From: Methylobacterium sp. Leaf104
GTDB taxonomy: Bacteria > Pseudomonadota > Alphaproteobacteria > Rhizobiales > Beijerinckiaceae
Length of the DNA stretch: 64,000 nucleotides
Direction: 5' to 3'
NCBI RefSeq assembly: GCF_001422885.1
Contig: NZ_LMMZ01000040.1
Span: 124,001-188,000 of the forward strand
This document shows positions 26,929 through 34,343 of this stretch, piece by piece. Within the stretch, counting starts at the first letter, position 1. The number at the start of each line of letters is the position of its first letter. Both the position numbers and the translations under genes were made by a program. The notes below the pieces were generated by a model. It searched no databases. It saw only the letters and a program-made list of their open reading frames with translations, and was not told where the DNA came from.

Positions 26929-27213
26929 TCAGCGGCCGCCGCCTCCACCGCCGGCGCTCCCGTTCGGGATCGCGCGCTCGGGCAGGTTGGCGTTGCCGCC
27001 GGCGGCCGAATCCGTGGTGATGGTGTCGGCACCGTTCGGGCCGCGGGCGATCACCACGTCCGGATCGTTGCCGGTGGTGTTCGTCTGGCCTTCGACGATA
27101 GCGCCGCGTCCGCCGGGGCCGCGCTCGGGCGCCAACCCGGTCTGAGCCGAGGCGGACAGCCCGAAGGCCGACAGGATGAAGGCGGACGCGATCAGGGGCT
27201 TGACGAGCTTCAT
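26929..27213 (-). CDS. Small exported Gly-rich protein
   Basis: 94 aa with a signal peptide (MKLVKPLIASAFILSAFGLS, cleavage near ASA-Q). The mature part is disordered, ending in a poly-Gly stretch. No known domain. Its upstream region carries a near-perfect EcfG promoter (27245-27269), so stress or stationary-phase expression is likely. The ATG at 27213 was chosen because it starts the signal peptide. Confidence 0.7.
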   Translation of the reverse strand: MKLVKPLIASAFILSAFGLSASAQTGLAPERGPGGRGAIVEGQTNTTGNDPDVVIARGPNGADTITTDSAAGGNANLPERAIPNGSAGGGGGGR

Positions 27214-27244
27214 GAATTTTTCCGTGTCTGGGATCTGTAGCGGC

Positions 27245-27269
27245 AACCTGGCGTGATGCAGCCCGTTCC
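27245..27269 (-). promoter_or_regulatory. EcfG-type general stress promoter
   Basis: Minus strand: GGAAC at 27269-27265, 17-bp spacer, GTT at 27247-27245. This matches the EcfG consensus GGAAC-N16/17-(c)GTT. It lies 32 nt upstream of the ATG at 27213, which leaves a short 5' UTR. Confidence 0.7.
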
Positions 27270-27433
27270 GAAGTAAATGTATGCGGAAGATCTCCGTGCT
27301 GATCCGTACGTTCGATCATCAGGCGTCGGAATGCTTTCGGGGAACAGTGCTGATCGGCCGAACTTCTTTAGAGGACGGAGATCTTGGAACCCCAGAGCAG
27401 GCTGCTGCAGACGAGACATCCCAGGAGAGAGTT

Positions 27434-27601
27434 ATGCCCCACGACGAGCCGACCAAGCCCGGCGACGAGGCGACGCCCGGCGCACCGGGAACCGGCGAGA
27501 ATCTCTGCCGCCGCTGCCACGGGACCGGGACCTTCGAGGCCAAGCCCTGTCCGGACTGTCAGGGCACCGGCAAGATCACCAGCGGCATCGGCGGCGGCTA
27601 G
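27434..27601 (+). CDS. Mini-protein with DnaJ-type zinc-finger motifs
   Basis: 55 aa, below the usual size cutoffs. Two cysteine knuckles are visible, CRRCHGTGTF and CPDCQGTGKI. They match the C-x-x-C-x-G-x-G repeats of the DnaJ central zinc domain, but no J-domain is present. CCAGGAGAGA lies just upstream of the ATG at 27434. It is transcribed divergently from the preceding small exported gene. It could bind one zinc and act in protein quality control or as a partner subunit; the function is unknown. Confidence 0.7.
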   Translation: MPHDEPTKPGDEATPGAPGTGENLCRRCHGTGTFEAKPCPDCQGTGKITSGIGGG

Positions 27602-27820
27602 CCGGCGATGCCCCGACGCGGCGGGAAAGAATCGGAGATCGCGTCGCTCGCTTGAGTGATCGGGACCGCGATCGGTAGGCCGGCGGCGATCCGCCCAGAG
27701 TGGTCGAGCGCGCCCGTGACGACGGATGGTTTCCGGTCACAGCGTCTCCAGGTGGCACGGCGCTCCTTTGGGCTGGCGCCGCGAGGTTCCGTTCGGACCT
27801 CGCGGCGCCGGCTCATGGCG

Positions 27821-28015
27821 TCAGTGGAGCAGGGCGGTGAGGCCGACGGCCAGGCCGGCACCGACGATGGCGAGACCGAGCAGGACGATGCTGCTGAGCT
27901 GGTCGAGCTGATTGACCGTCTCGCCAATCTGGCCGCGGCCGTCGCCGAGGGTCTCCACGGTGGTCCGCAAGGGCGGGATCGGGATCGTGGGAGCGGGCAT
28001 CGTGGGCGCGGTCAT
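27821..28015 (-). CDS. Small single-pass membrane protein
   Basis: 64 aa. A Pro-rich N-terminus is followed by a helical stretch (TVETLGDGRGQIGETVNQLDQ) and one C-terminal membrane helix (SSIVLLGLAIVGAGLAVGLT). No family recognised. Its start overlaps the end of the next upstream gene by 4 nt, suggesting coupling in a small-protein operon. Confidence 0.6.
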   Translation of the reverse strand: MTAPTMPAPTIPIPPLRTTVETLGDGRGQIGETVNQLDQLSSIVLLGLAIVGAGLAVGLTALLH

Positions 28016-28335
28016 CGGGGCTTGTCCTGGCGCCCGAGGCTGCCCTGAGCGCCCGCCAGATCGGTCTTGGTGTTGGCAAGCCCGGTGGTGTTCCCGGCCG
28101 GACCCGACGCGATCGCGTCGGGCGGAATCTCGCGGTTGGCCGCGTGGTCCTGATACTGTTCGGTCTGGACCATCTTGCTGTCGAGGCCGCGCTCGTCGTT
28201 GTGACGAGACTTGTCGCGGTTGCTCAGGACCATGTTCTCTTCCAGGATCCCCTCGGGCAGGTCCGTCATCGCACCGGTGCCCGTGCCCTTGCCCTGCGCG
28301 GCCGAGCCCATCTTGTGTCGATCGGCGTTCGCCAT
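28012..28335 (-). CDS. Disordered hydrophilic small protein
   Basis: 107 aa, strongly polar, with many Gly, Asp, Lys, Gln and few hydrophobics (MANADRHKMGSAAQGKG at the start). Composition is like hydrophilin or stress-tolerance proteins. No known domain. The ATG at 28335 follows a GGAGACGCC ribosome binding site. It overlaps the 28015 gene and follows the small genes at 28376-28779 on the same strand. Confidence 0.65.
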   Translation of the reverse strand: MANADRHKMGSAAQGKGTGTGAMTDLPEGILEENMVLSNRDKSRHNDERGLDSKMVQTEQYQDHAANREIPPDAIASGPAGNTTGLANTKTDLAGAQGSLGRQDKPR

Positions 28336-28375
28336 CCTGGCGTCTCCCTGGCTGTGTGTCCGAACGGAATCCGCC

Positions 28376-28594
28376 TCAGTGTGAACGGGCGGCGGACTTG
28401 CTGTCCGTGTCGTGGGCATGGTGGCGGTCACGCTCGCCGCCGCCACCGGAGACGTGCGAGCGGGTGTCGTTGGCGGGGCTGCCCGGAATCGGGCCGTCCT
28501 GCCCCTGCGCCTGAGGCTTCGAGCCGTCCTGGTGGCTGCTGCCGGGGCCGCCATGGTGACGGTCGGCCGCGGGCGTCTTCTTCGAGGTGCTCAT
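28376..28594 (-). CDS. Disordered His-rich small protein
   Basis: 72 aa, rich in Ser, Gly, His, Asp and Gln (ADRHHGGPGSSHQDGSKPQA), no hydrophobic core. No family recognised. Its start overlaps the stop of the next upstream gene (TAATG at 28592-28596). The cluster arrangement supports real coding. Confidence 0.55.
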   Translation of the reverse strand: MSTSKKTPAADRHHGGPGSSHQDGSKPQAQGQDGPIPGSPANDTRSHVSGGGGERDRHHAHDTDSKSAARSH

Positions 28595-28779
28595 TAGCGA
28601 TCCTGCTGATAGCCCTGGTTGGTGGTGTTCACCTTGGAATTGCCCGTCTGCCCGATTTTGTCCGGATCGTGCGTCTGGCCTGAGCCCTTTGGTCCGCTGG
28701 CGACGGGCGCCTCCGGCGCGCTTCCGGGACCCTTGTGAGACTGGTTGGCGGGAGGAACGGGCGGTGGCTTCGCCGTCAT
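28594..28779 (-). CDS. Disordered small protein
   Basis: 61 aa, Pro/Gly/Lys/Gln-rich (MTAKPPPVPPANQSHKGPGS), no hydrophobic segment and no known domain. It overlaps the start of the following gene, with which it probably forms an operon. GGAG precedes the ATG. A GGAAC element (28842-28838) lies upstream, but its spacing to a GTT does not fit the EcfG rule. Confidence 0.55.
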   Translation of the reverse strand: MTAKPPPVPPANQSHKGPGSAPEAPVASGPKGSGQTHDPDKIGQTGNSKVNTTNQGYQQDR

Positions 28780-28870
28780 ACCGGGCTCCTGTCAGTGATG
28801 GTGGGGAGTGAACCAACAATCTCGCCGGGTTGCGCCTGTTCCGGTTCAGTCGAAATTTGACGAAGCCAGG

Positions 28871-29050
28871 CTATAGATTGCGAATTTTGTCCTCGATACG
28901 CTCAGCTTCCGCCTCATTGACCTGAATCGGTCGGCCGCTGTCGTCGGGAAGACCCTCGCCGGTCTGGGCGATGGTGGTTTCGCGTGGGCACGCATTCGGA
29001 CCGGTGGAGTCCGGTCGGTCGGCGGGCGGTGCGTTGGTCTCACGGTCCAT
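28871..29050 (-). CDS. Disordered 59-residue protein
   Basis: 59 aa, found by reading the minus strand. It starts MDRETNAPPADRPDSTGP and ends with a short amphipathic helix (EAEAERIEDKIRNL). GGAG sits 6 nt before the ATG. Acidic, polar and Pro-rich like its neighbours at 28-29.5 kb. No family recognised. Confidence 0.55.
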   Translation of the reverse strand: MDRETNAPPADRPDSTGPNACPRETTIAQTGEGLPDDSGRPIQVNEAEAERIEDKIRNL

Positions 29051-29201
29051 AAGGGGCTCCGGGGCGGCGTTGCGATCTGGTCCGGCGGGCTTCCAGGTCA
29101 GGCGGGTCGCTCGTGCGCGCCGGGACGAGACCGACAGGAGGGCGATGCGGGCGGGGTGGAATCACCGCGGCCTGCCATCCCGGTCGGGATGGTTCGAGCG
29201 C

Positions 29202-29513
29202 CTAGCCCTTCGGTGTCGGGCTCGGGTCCGAGATGCGGCGCAGGTTCTCCGGTGGGGTCGCCGCTTCGACCGCCTCGACACTGGCGACCGACCCGCCCGC
29301 GATGGCATCCTGGCGCGGGAAGTCGGAGGCGATCCGCGCGGCTTCCGCCGGCCAGCCCGGATCCGATTGCAGCGTGTGCTGCAGGCGGTCCGGCAGACCG
29401 ACGTCCCGGGCCTCGTCCTGGCCCAGACCCTGACCGTTGCGGTCGGTGTAGGGGTCGAAGTCGCGCAGGTTCGGACGCGAGGGGGCTTCGGACGGCTTGC
29501 GGGGGTCGTTCAT
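29202..29513 (-). CDS. Hydrophilic small protein
   Basis: 103 aa, no known domain. The N-terminal half is disordered (MNDPRKPSEAPSRPNLRDFD, then YTDRNGQGLGQDEARD). The second half is helical (LQHTLQSDPGWPAEAARIAS). The ATG at 29513 is the likeliest start. It lies upstream of the small-protein run on the same strand. Confidence 0.6.
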   Translation of the reverse strand: MNDPRKPSEAPSRPNLRDFDPYTDRNGQGLGQDEARDVGLPDRLQHTLQSDPGWPAEAARIASDFPRQDAIAGGSVASVEAVEAATPPENLRRISDPSPTPKG

Positions 29514-29575
29514 CTCGGGTCTCCGGGTTCGAGAGAGGCGGATCACAGGATCCAGGGATCGAAGGACGGGCAGGA

Positions 29576-29860
29576 TCACAGGATCGGCTTGCCGTCGGTG
29601 ACCGCGATGATCACGCCGGTGACGTCGTTCGATTCCGCGCAGTCCTGCATGACATCGGGCCGGCGTTTCGGCGGTGACGCGAGGCCCCGGCAGATGACCT
29701 CGAAGTCATCGGCTTCGGGATCCGCGCTGCGTGGCAGGCGACGACCAGCGCCGGTTGTCCGGGATCTCGCCTGCCGGGATCGGTTCCGAGACGATAACCC
29801 CGGCCAGACCGCATTGTTTCGCGATTTTCCGCACCGGGCGGCATGGCGGCCCAGGGGGGC
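29576..29860 (-). pseudogene. Possible frameshifted remnant of a small gene
   Basis: No intact frame fills 29514-29914. On the minus strand, one frame gives a coding-like segment (KIAKQCGLAGVIVSEPIPAG). A second frame continues further with DFEVICRGLASPPKRRPDV and ends NDVTGVIIAVTDGKPIL before a TGA at 29576-29578. High GC3 in both segments suggests one gene broken by a frameshift, or two unrelated fragments. Identity unknown. Confidence 0.3.
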
Positions 29861-29914
29861 ATGGCCCGGTCGCTGCCGTCCGCGCGTCGTGACGGACCGC
29901 GGCGCTAGGGAGCG

Positions 29915-31330
29915 TCAGGCGGCGCCGCGCGCCCAGGCCTCCCCGATCGGCCGGCCCTGCGCGGCCTGGACGGTGACCTGGTTCCGGCCATTGTGCTTGC
30001 TGCGGTAGAGCGCGGCATCGGCGCGGGTCACCAGGCCGTCGCTGGTCTCGCCCGGCCGGAGCGCGGCGACGCCGAAGGAGCAGGTCCGGGTGCCGACGAC
30101 GGGCAGGGCCGTCGTCGCGATCTGCCGGCGCAGGTGCTCGGCGAGGGTGGCCGCCGCGTCGACACCGGTCCTCGGGCAGACGATCATGAACTCCTCGCCG
30201 CCCCAGCGCCCGATCGTGTCGGCCGGGCGCGCGCCCTCTGCCAGGACGGCCGCGAGGGCGACGAGCACGCGGTCGCCGATCTTGTGTCCGTGCCGGTCGT
30301 TGATCGCCTTGAAGTGGTCCACGTCGGCCAGGATCACGCAGACCTCCGTGCCGTCCGCCTCCGCTGCGGCGATCGCCGCCTCAAGGGCGGCGTCGAGCCG
30401 GCGCCGGTTGTCGAGGCCGGTGAGCAGGTCCGTGTTGGCGAGGCGCTCGAGGTCCTGGGTGCGCTCGGCGACGCGGGCCTGCAGCGAGGCGTTCATCTCG
30501 CGCAGGTCCTGCATGAGCCGGGCGTTCTCCTCGAAGGCCCGGCGCAGGCGGCGGATCATGGTGTTGAGTGCGTTCGTCAGCGCATGCAGCTCGTGGCGCC
30601 CTTCGGCCGCCAGCGTCAGGGGGCCTGCGCCCAGCGTGTCGGCATCGAGCTGGGCGAGGAAACGGCTGATCTGGGCCAGGGGCCGGCCGACCATGTGGCG
30701 GATCACCACGAAGAAGATCAGCCCGAGCACCAGGGACTTCAGCGCCGAGTTGATCAGGATCACGATGAGCGTGTTCTTCACCTGGTCGATGGCGATGGCG
30801 TCGTTCGAGTGGAGCGTCCAGGAGCCGGTCGGGTAGCGCTGCCCGTTGCGCTCGGTGTGGACCAGGGCGAAGGTGCGGCTGATGGCGCGGCCGAAGGCGG
30901 GCGTGGCCGCGGTCTCGGCGCCGTCGCGCGCCACCTGCACGGTGCGACCGTCCGGCCCGGTGATGGTCCCGAGGGCCTGGACGCGCCGGCCGTTCTCGTC
31001 ACGCACCTCGACGCCGAGCACGGCGGGCAGTTCCGTCATGCCGGTGAGGATGCCGGTGAGCACCGCGGCGTTGAAGCGCCACAGGGCATCCTCGAGCCCG
31101 GGGCTGAAGGTCCGCTCCATCGCGGACAGGTCGTCCCGCAACCGGTCGCTGGCGCGCCGGTACTCGATCGCCATCTGGACCCCCGTGAGGGCGATCGCCA
31201 CCATGATGTAGCAGCCGAAGATGACCCGCATCAGCCGGGTGGCGAGGGCGCGGGTCGGGATCGGCATCTCGGTGCCCCGCCCGGGGCCGGCGGACCCGGG
31301 CGTCCGGAAGCGGAAGAGCGATCTGGGCAT
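29915..31330 (-). CDS. Membrane-bound diguanylate cyclase (GGDEF)
   Basis: 471 aa. Two membrane helices (near 35-55 and about 215-240) flank a periplasmic sensor region, then a HAMP-like linker and coiled coil (LREMNASLQARVAERTQDLE), then a GGDEF domain. The active site is RWGGEEF, and an allosteric I-site RPAD lies five residues before it, so it should make c-di-GMP with product inhibition. It lies 8 nt downstream of a solute-binding protein gene, which suggests that protein may feed it a signal. Confidence 0.9.
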   Translation of the reverse strand: MPRSLFRFRTPGSAGPGRGTEMPIPTRALATRLMRVIFGCYIMVAIALTGVQMAIEYRRASDRLRDDLSAMERTFSPGLEDALWRFNAAVLTGILTGMTELPAVLGVEVRDENGRRVQALGTITGPDGRTVQVARDGAETAATPAFGRAISRTFALVHTERNGQRYPTGSWTLHSNDAIAIDQVKNTLIVILINSALKSLVLGLIFFVVIRHMVGRPLAQISRFLAQLDADTLGAGPLTLAAEGRHELHALTNALNTMIRRLRRAFEENARLMQDLREMNASLQARVAERTQDLERLANTDLLTGLDNRRRLDAALEAAIAAAEADGTEVCVILADVDHFKAINDRHGHKIGDRVLVALAAVLAEGARPADTIGRWGGEEFMIVCPRTGVDAAATLAEHLRRQIATTALPVVGTRTCSFGVAALRPGETSDGLVTRADAALYRSKHNGRNQVTVQAAQGRPIGEAWARGAA

Positions 31331-31338
31331 CCGCGGCG

Positions 31339-32256
31339 CTACTCGCTCGACAGGAAGGACGAATCGTAGACGGCGCGAAGCTTGGGCAGGTCTTCCGGGG
31401 CGGACCAGGCCTCGATGATCCGCCGATACTCCGCCGTCGGGCGCACCTCCGACAGGACGGCGTCGATCCGGTCGATGACCGCCCGGCCCCACGGGGTGCG
31501 CGAGCACATCACCCGGCTGAACACCGGCTCCGGGTCCTCGGCCAGCGACAGCCCGACCCAGGGCCTCGGCTCGCCCAGGGCGGCGGCGTAGTAGGCCGCG
31601 ATATCGGCATACTCGACGAGGTAGTCGAGCCGGCCGTTCTGGAACATGCGGAAGGCTTCGTCGAACTCGGAATGCAGCTGCGGCGCCCCGGCATCCCGGA
31701 GGATCGGGTCGATCGCGGGACCCATCGAGCGGTTGCGCAGGATGCTGGTCCGCAGGTCCGGATGCTCCGCGAGCAGGCTCCGCAGGGAGAGGGGGGCGAG
31801 GGCCTCGAAGCGGGCGCGCTGTCCCTCCCGGACCATGATGCGCAGGGGATAGAACATCCCCGTGGGGCGCGAGAAATACGCGAAGGCCTCACGCTCCGGC
31901 GTCCGCACGCCGCCGACGAAACACCAGTCCGCGCCCTGCTTCAAGGCGCTGACCACGCGGGGGAACGGCGCGTTGATCGTGTGATGGGCGTAGTCGTCGA
32001 GGCGCTTCATCAGGATGTGCCTGACGCGGTCCGCGATCCCGCCATCGGCCTGCGGGCCGTCGGTGATCATGTAGGGGGCGGCGGTGTAGAGCGTCCAGGT
32101 CACCTGCTTGCCGTGCGCTTCGGTCTTCGCGGGCGCGTCGGTCTCGGCGGGCGCTTCGCTCGCCCTGGCTCCGGCCGCCAGGGCCAGACACAGGGCGCCG
32201 GCGCCGACGAGGTGCGCCGGGCGGAAACCGCGACCGGATCGGGCGTGGCGGGACAT
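31339..32256 (-). CDS. Periplasmic solute-binding protein, family 3-like
   Basis: 305 aa with a signal peptide (HLVGAGALCLALAAGARASE). The mature part resembles extracellular family 3 proteins of the TIGR02285 type (TLYTAAPYMITDGPQADGGI, then CFVGGVRTPEREAFAYFS). There is no permease or ATPase nearby; the next gene on the transcript is a GGDEF protein 8 nt away. A sensory rather than transport role is therefore plausible. Confidence 0.75.
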   Translation of the reverse strand: MSRHARSGRGFRPAHLVGAGALCLALAAGARASEAPAETDAPAKTEAHGKQVTWTLYTAAPYMITDGPQADGGIADRVRHILMKRLDDYAHHTINAPFPRVVSALKQGADWCFVGGVRTPEREAFAYFSRPTGMFYPLRIMVREGQRARFEALAPLSLRSLLAEHPDLRTSILRNRSMGPAIDPILRDAGAPQLHSEFDEAFRMFQNGRLDYLVEYADIAAYYAAALGEPRPWVGLSLAEDPEPVFSRVMCSRTPWGRAVIDRIDAVLSEVRPTAEYRRIIEAWSAPEDLPKLRAVYDSSFLSSE

Positions 32257-33016
32257 CGGGGGCTGCTACGCAGCGCTGGCCGCGGCCGGACGGCCCGGCG
32301 CGCCGGGCATCGCGGCGACGGTGGCGCCGATGCGGGGATCGCATCGGCGATGGAGGCCTTGCGGCATGGTCGGCGTCCTGTTCTTGCTCCAAGAGTGTTG
32401 TGCACCGGAACGCTCAACAACGGGTTAATCCGGATAAGAAGGCCGGTAACTCACAACGGTAAACAAGCAGACAGTGGAGGCACGGAGGCAAGGAAATCCG
32501 ATCTTTCGTAAAAATACATTGGAAAAACGGTCGTCATTTTCGGTTCGTCGTCCATTTGGCTTGTCATCGATCGCCGATGTGAGGCGATCTGCAGTAACCT
32601 GAAGCTTCGGGAACAGTGTCGATTTCGCCGTTGAGCTCGAGCAGATCCCGAATCCGCAACGGGCCGCAGGCGGCCTTGCGCGCTCGCCGGCTGGAATGCC
32701 CGCGGCGCGGTCGTGTCCCCTACGAGCACCGGCGTCTGGAACCGGCCGGGGTCTTCGACCACGACGCGCAGCACGGCGTCGGCTTCGGCACTCATCCGGT
32801 CGCACGTGATTCCCCGGGGCCGGTGGCGGATCGCGTCGTCGAAGGCCCTGGATCCGCTCCGGGGCTACGCGCCTCCTCGCGATGCGGACGACCCGGTGAC
32901 CGCCAGCCCGAGGGCCGGCGGGGCCTTGCGCAACCCCAAGCGACGGCACAGGAACCCGTCTGGTCCCGCTCGTGCTTCCGAACCGTCGGGAACGTTGCGG
33001 GAGGAATCGGGACGAC
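32257..33016. other. Long intergenic region without assignable gene
   Basis: 760 nt. It includes a lower-GC stretch (about 32440-32610). Minus-strand pieces look coding in two different frames: one begins MSAEADAVLRVVVEDPGRFQ at 32795, another reads IRDLLELNGEIDTVPEASG. Neither gives a complete protein, so they may be remnants. No RNA gene, repeat or clear promoter was recognised apart from the GGAGGAAT before gntR. Confidence 0.4.
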
Positions 33017-33742
33017 ATGCGGGACGAGGTGCGGGACGACGCGACGCGGGTGGAGAGCCGGGACCGGGTGGGTTCGATCTGCCGCTCCCTGCGCCGGGCG
33101 ATCGTCGAGCGGGCGATCATGCCCGGTGACCGGTTGCCGGAGGATGCGCTCGGCGAGCGCTTCGGCGTCAGCCGCACCATCGCGCGCCAGGCCCTCGGGC
33201 AACTGGCCGGGGAGGGGCTGGTGGAATTGCGGCGCAACCGCATCGCGGTGGTGGCGACCCCGAGCTGGGCGGAGGCGCGGGACACCTTCGACGTGCGCAT
33301 CAGCCTGGAGCGCCTCGTGGTCGCGCGCCTCGCCGGGCGGCTCACGCCGGAGCAGCAGGCGGCGCTGAACGCGCATATCGGCCAGGAGGAGGCGGTCCAG
33401 GGCGGCGCGGACGGCGCCTCGATCCGGCTCGCCACCGAGTTTCACCTGCTGCTCGCCCAGATGACCGGCAGCCCGGTGCTGGAGCGCTACGTGGCCGAAC
33501 TCGGCTACCGCTGCGCCCTGGTGCTCTCGCTCTACAGCCGGCCGCATTCCGCCGAGTGCGGGGTCAGCGAGCACCGCGCCCTGGTCGCCGCCCTGATCGC
33601 GGGCGACCCGGAGCGGGCCATGGCGCTGATGGACCATCACCTCGACGCCGTGGCCGAGCGAGCCCGGATCGTCGCGGCCCCGCCGCGCGAGCGCGACCTC
33701 GGACGCCTGCTCGCGCCCTATATCGAGCCGGTGGGCGCCTGA
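33017..33742 (+). CDS. GntR-family regulator (FCD type)
   Basis: 241 aa. N-terminal winged helix (RRAIVERAIMPGDRLPEDAL, FGVSRTIARQALGQLAGEGL) and a C-terminal FCD ligand domain with conserved Asp/His metal-type residues (ATEFHLLLAQMTGSPVLERY, EHRALVAALIAGD). FadR/VanR-type regulators usually repress catabolic or uptake genes until a carboxylate ligand binds. The adjacent divergent pair (SnoaL gene and ABC transporter) shares a palindrome at 34193-34229 that is its likely operator. Confidence 0.88.
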   Translation: MRDEVRDDATRVESRDRVGSICRSLRRAIVERAIMPGDRLPEDALGERFGVSRTIARQALGQLAGEGLVELRRNRIAVVATPSWAEARDTFDVRISLERLVVARLAGRLTPEQQAALNAHIGQEEAVQGGADGASIRLATEFHLLLAQMTGSPVLERYVAELGYRCALVLSLYSRPHSAECGVSEHRALVAALIAGDPERAMALMDHHLDAVAERARIVAAPPRERDLGRLLAPYIEPVGA

Positions 33743-33749
33743 GCCCGCC

Positions 33750-34151
33750 TCAGGTGTTCAGGCCGTGCTGGCTGAGGATGCGCTCGGCGCTGTCGTTCCA
33801 GACCTCCATGGTCACGATCAGGCCGTCGCGCACCGTGAAGCGGTCGACGTAGCGGTTGCCCTCGAAGGGCGTCCCGTCCGGCCAGGCGCCGTAGAGGGTG
33901 CCGAGGCTGTAGACCGTGGTGACGCCGTCGCCCGGCACCACGTCGAGCCGCTCCATCTGCTTCTTCACCCAGGCGTAGCGCCCGGCATTGAAGGCCGTGA
34001 CCTCGCGGGGATGCGCGAAGGTGCGGCCGCCCGTGAACACGATGGTGATGCCCGGCGCCATGTAGGTGGCCGCCCGCTCGGGGTCGGGCACCATCGAGGC
34101 TTCGAGATAGGCGGTGACGTTGGCGGCATCCCGGGCGGTGGTGTCGGTCAT
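33750..34151 (-). CDS. SnoaL-like/NTF2-fold protein
   Basis: 133 aa. Patterns fit the SnoaL-like fold: VTAYLEASMVPDPERAATYM, a central strand region ITIVFTGG, and a C-terminal FEGNRYVDRFTVRDGLIV. Such proteins may be small isomerases or hydrolases; the substrate is unknown. It is convergent with gntR and divergent from the ABC transporter across the palindromic operator. Confidence 0.75.
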   Translation of the reverse strand: MTDTTARDAANVTAYLEASMVPDPERAATYMAPGITIVFTGGRTFAHPREVTAFNAGRYAWVKKQMERLDVVPGDGVTTVYSLGTLYGAWPDGTPFEGNRYVDRFTVRDGLIVTMEVWNDSAERILSQHGLNT

Positions 34152-34192
34152 GAGCGGATCTCCTGGGCCAAGCCCATCCCTGCCGCAAACGC

Positions 34193-34229
34193 CGCCAAAG
34201 TGCATGCAACAAGTGTATGCACTTTGGCG
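34193..34229. promoter_or_regulatory. Perfect 13-bp palindrome, likely GntR operator
   Basis: CGCCAAAGTGCAT (34193-34205) and ATGCACTTTGGCG (34217-34229) form a perfect inverted repeat with an 11-bp centre. The centre also makes an imperfect direct repeat (AGTGCATGCA / AGTGTATGCA). It lies between the divergent SnoaL gene (34151) and the transporter operon (34344), next to a GntR regulator gene. Repression of both transcripts is inferred. Confidence 0.7.
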
Positions 34230-34343
34230 CATCGGGAGGCAGTGCGACGGCTGTTCGCAAAATTTATCCAGCAAGTTCAAGGCCGAAGCCGGTGGCATAG
34301 GGGTTGCGGACTGGATCTCGACGCATCCGCCGGAGACAAGTCC

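Noticed and set aside
28780..28870. EcfG promoter before the 28779 gene
   Set aside because: GGAAC is present but the nearest GTT is 20 bp away, outside the N16/17 rule.
28846..29043. A 65-codon minus-strand frame
   Set aside because: Arg/Pro-rich shadow; a different frame (28871-29050) gives a better protein with a ribosome binding site.
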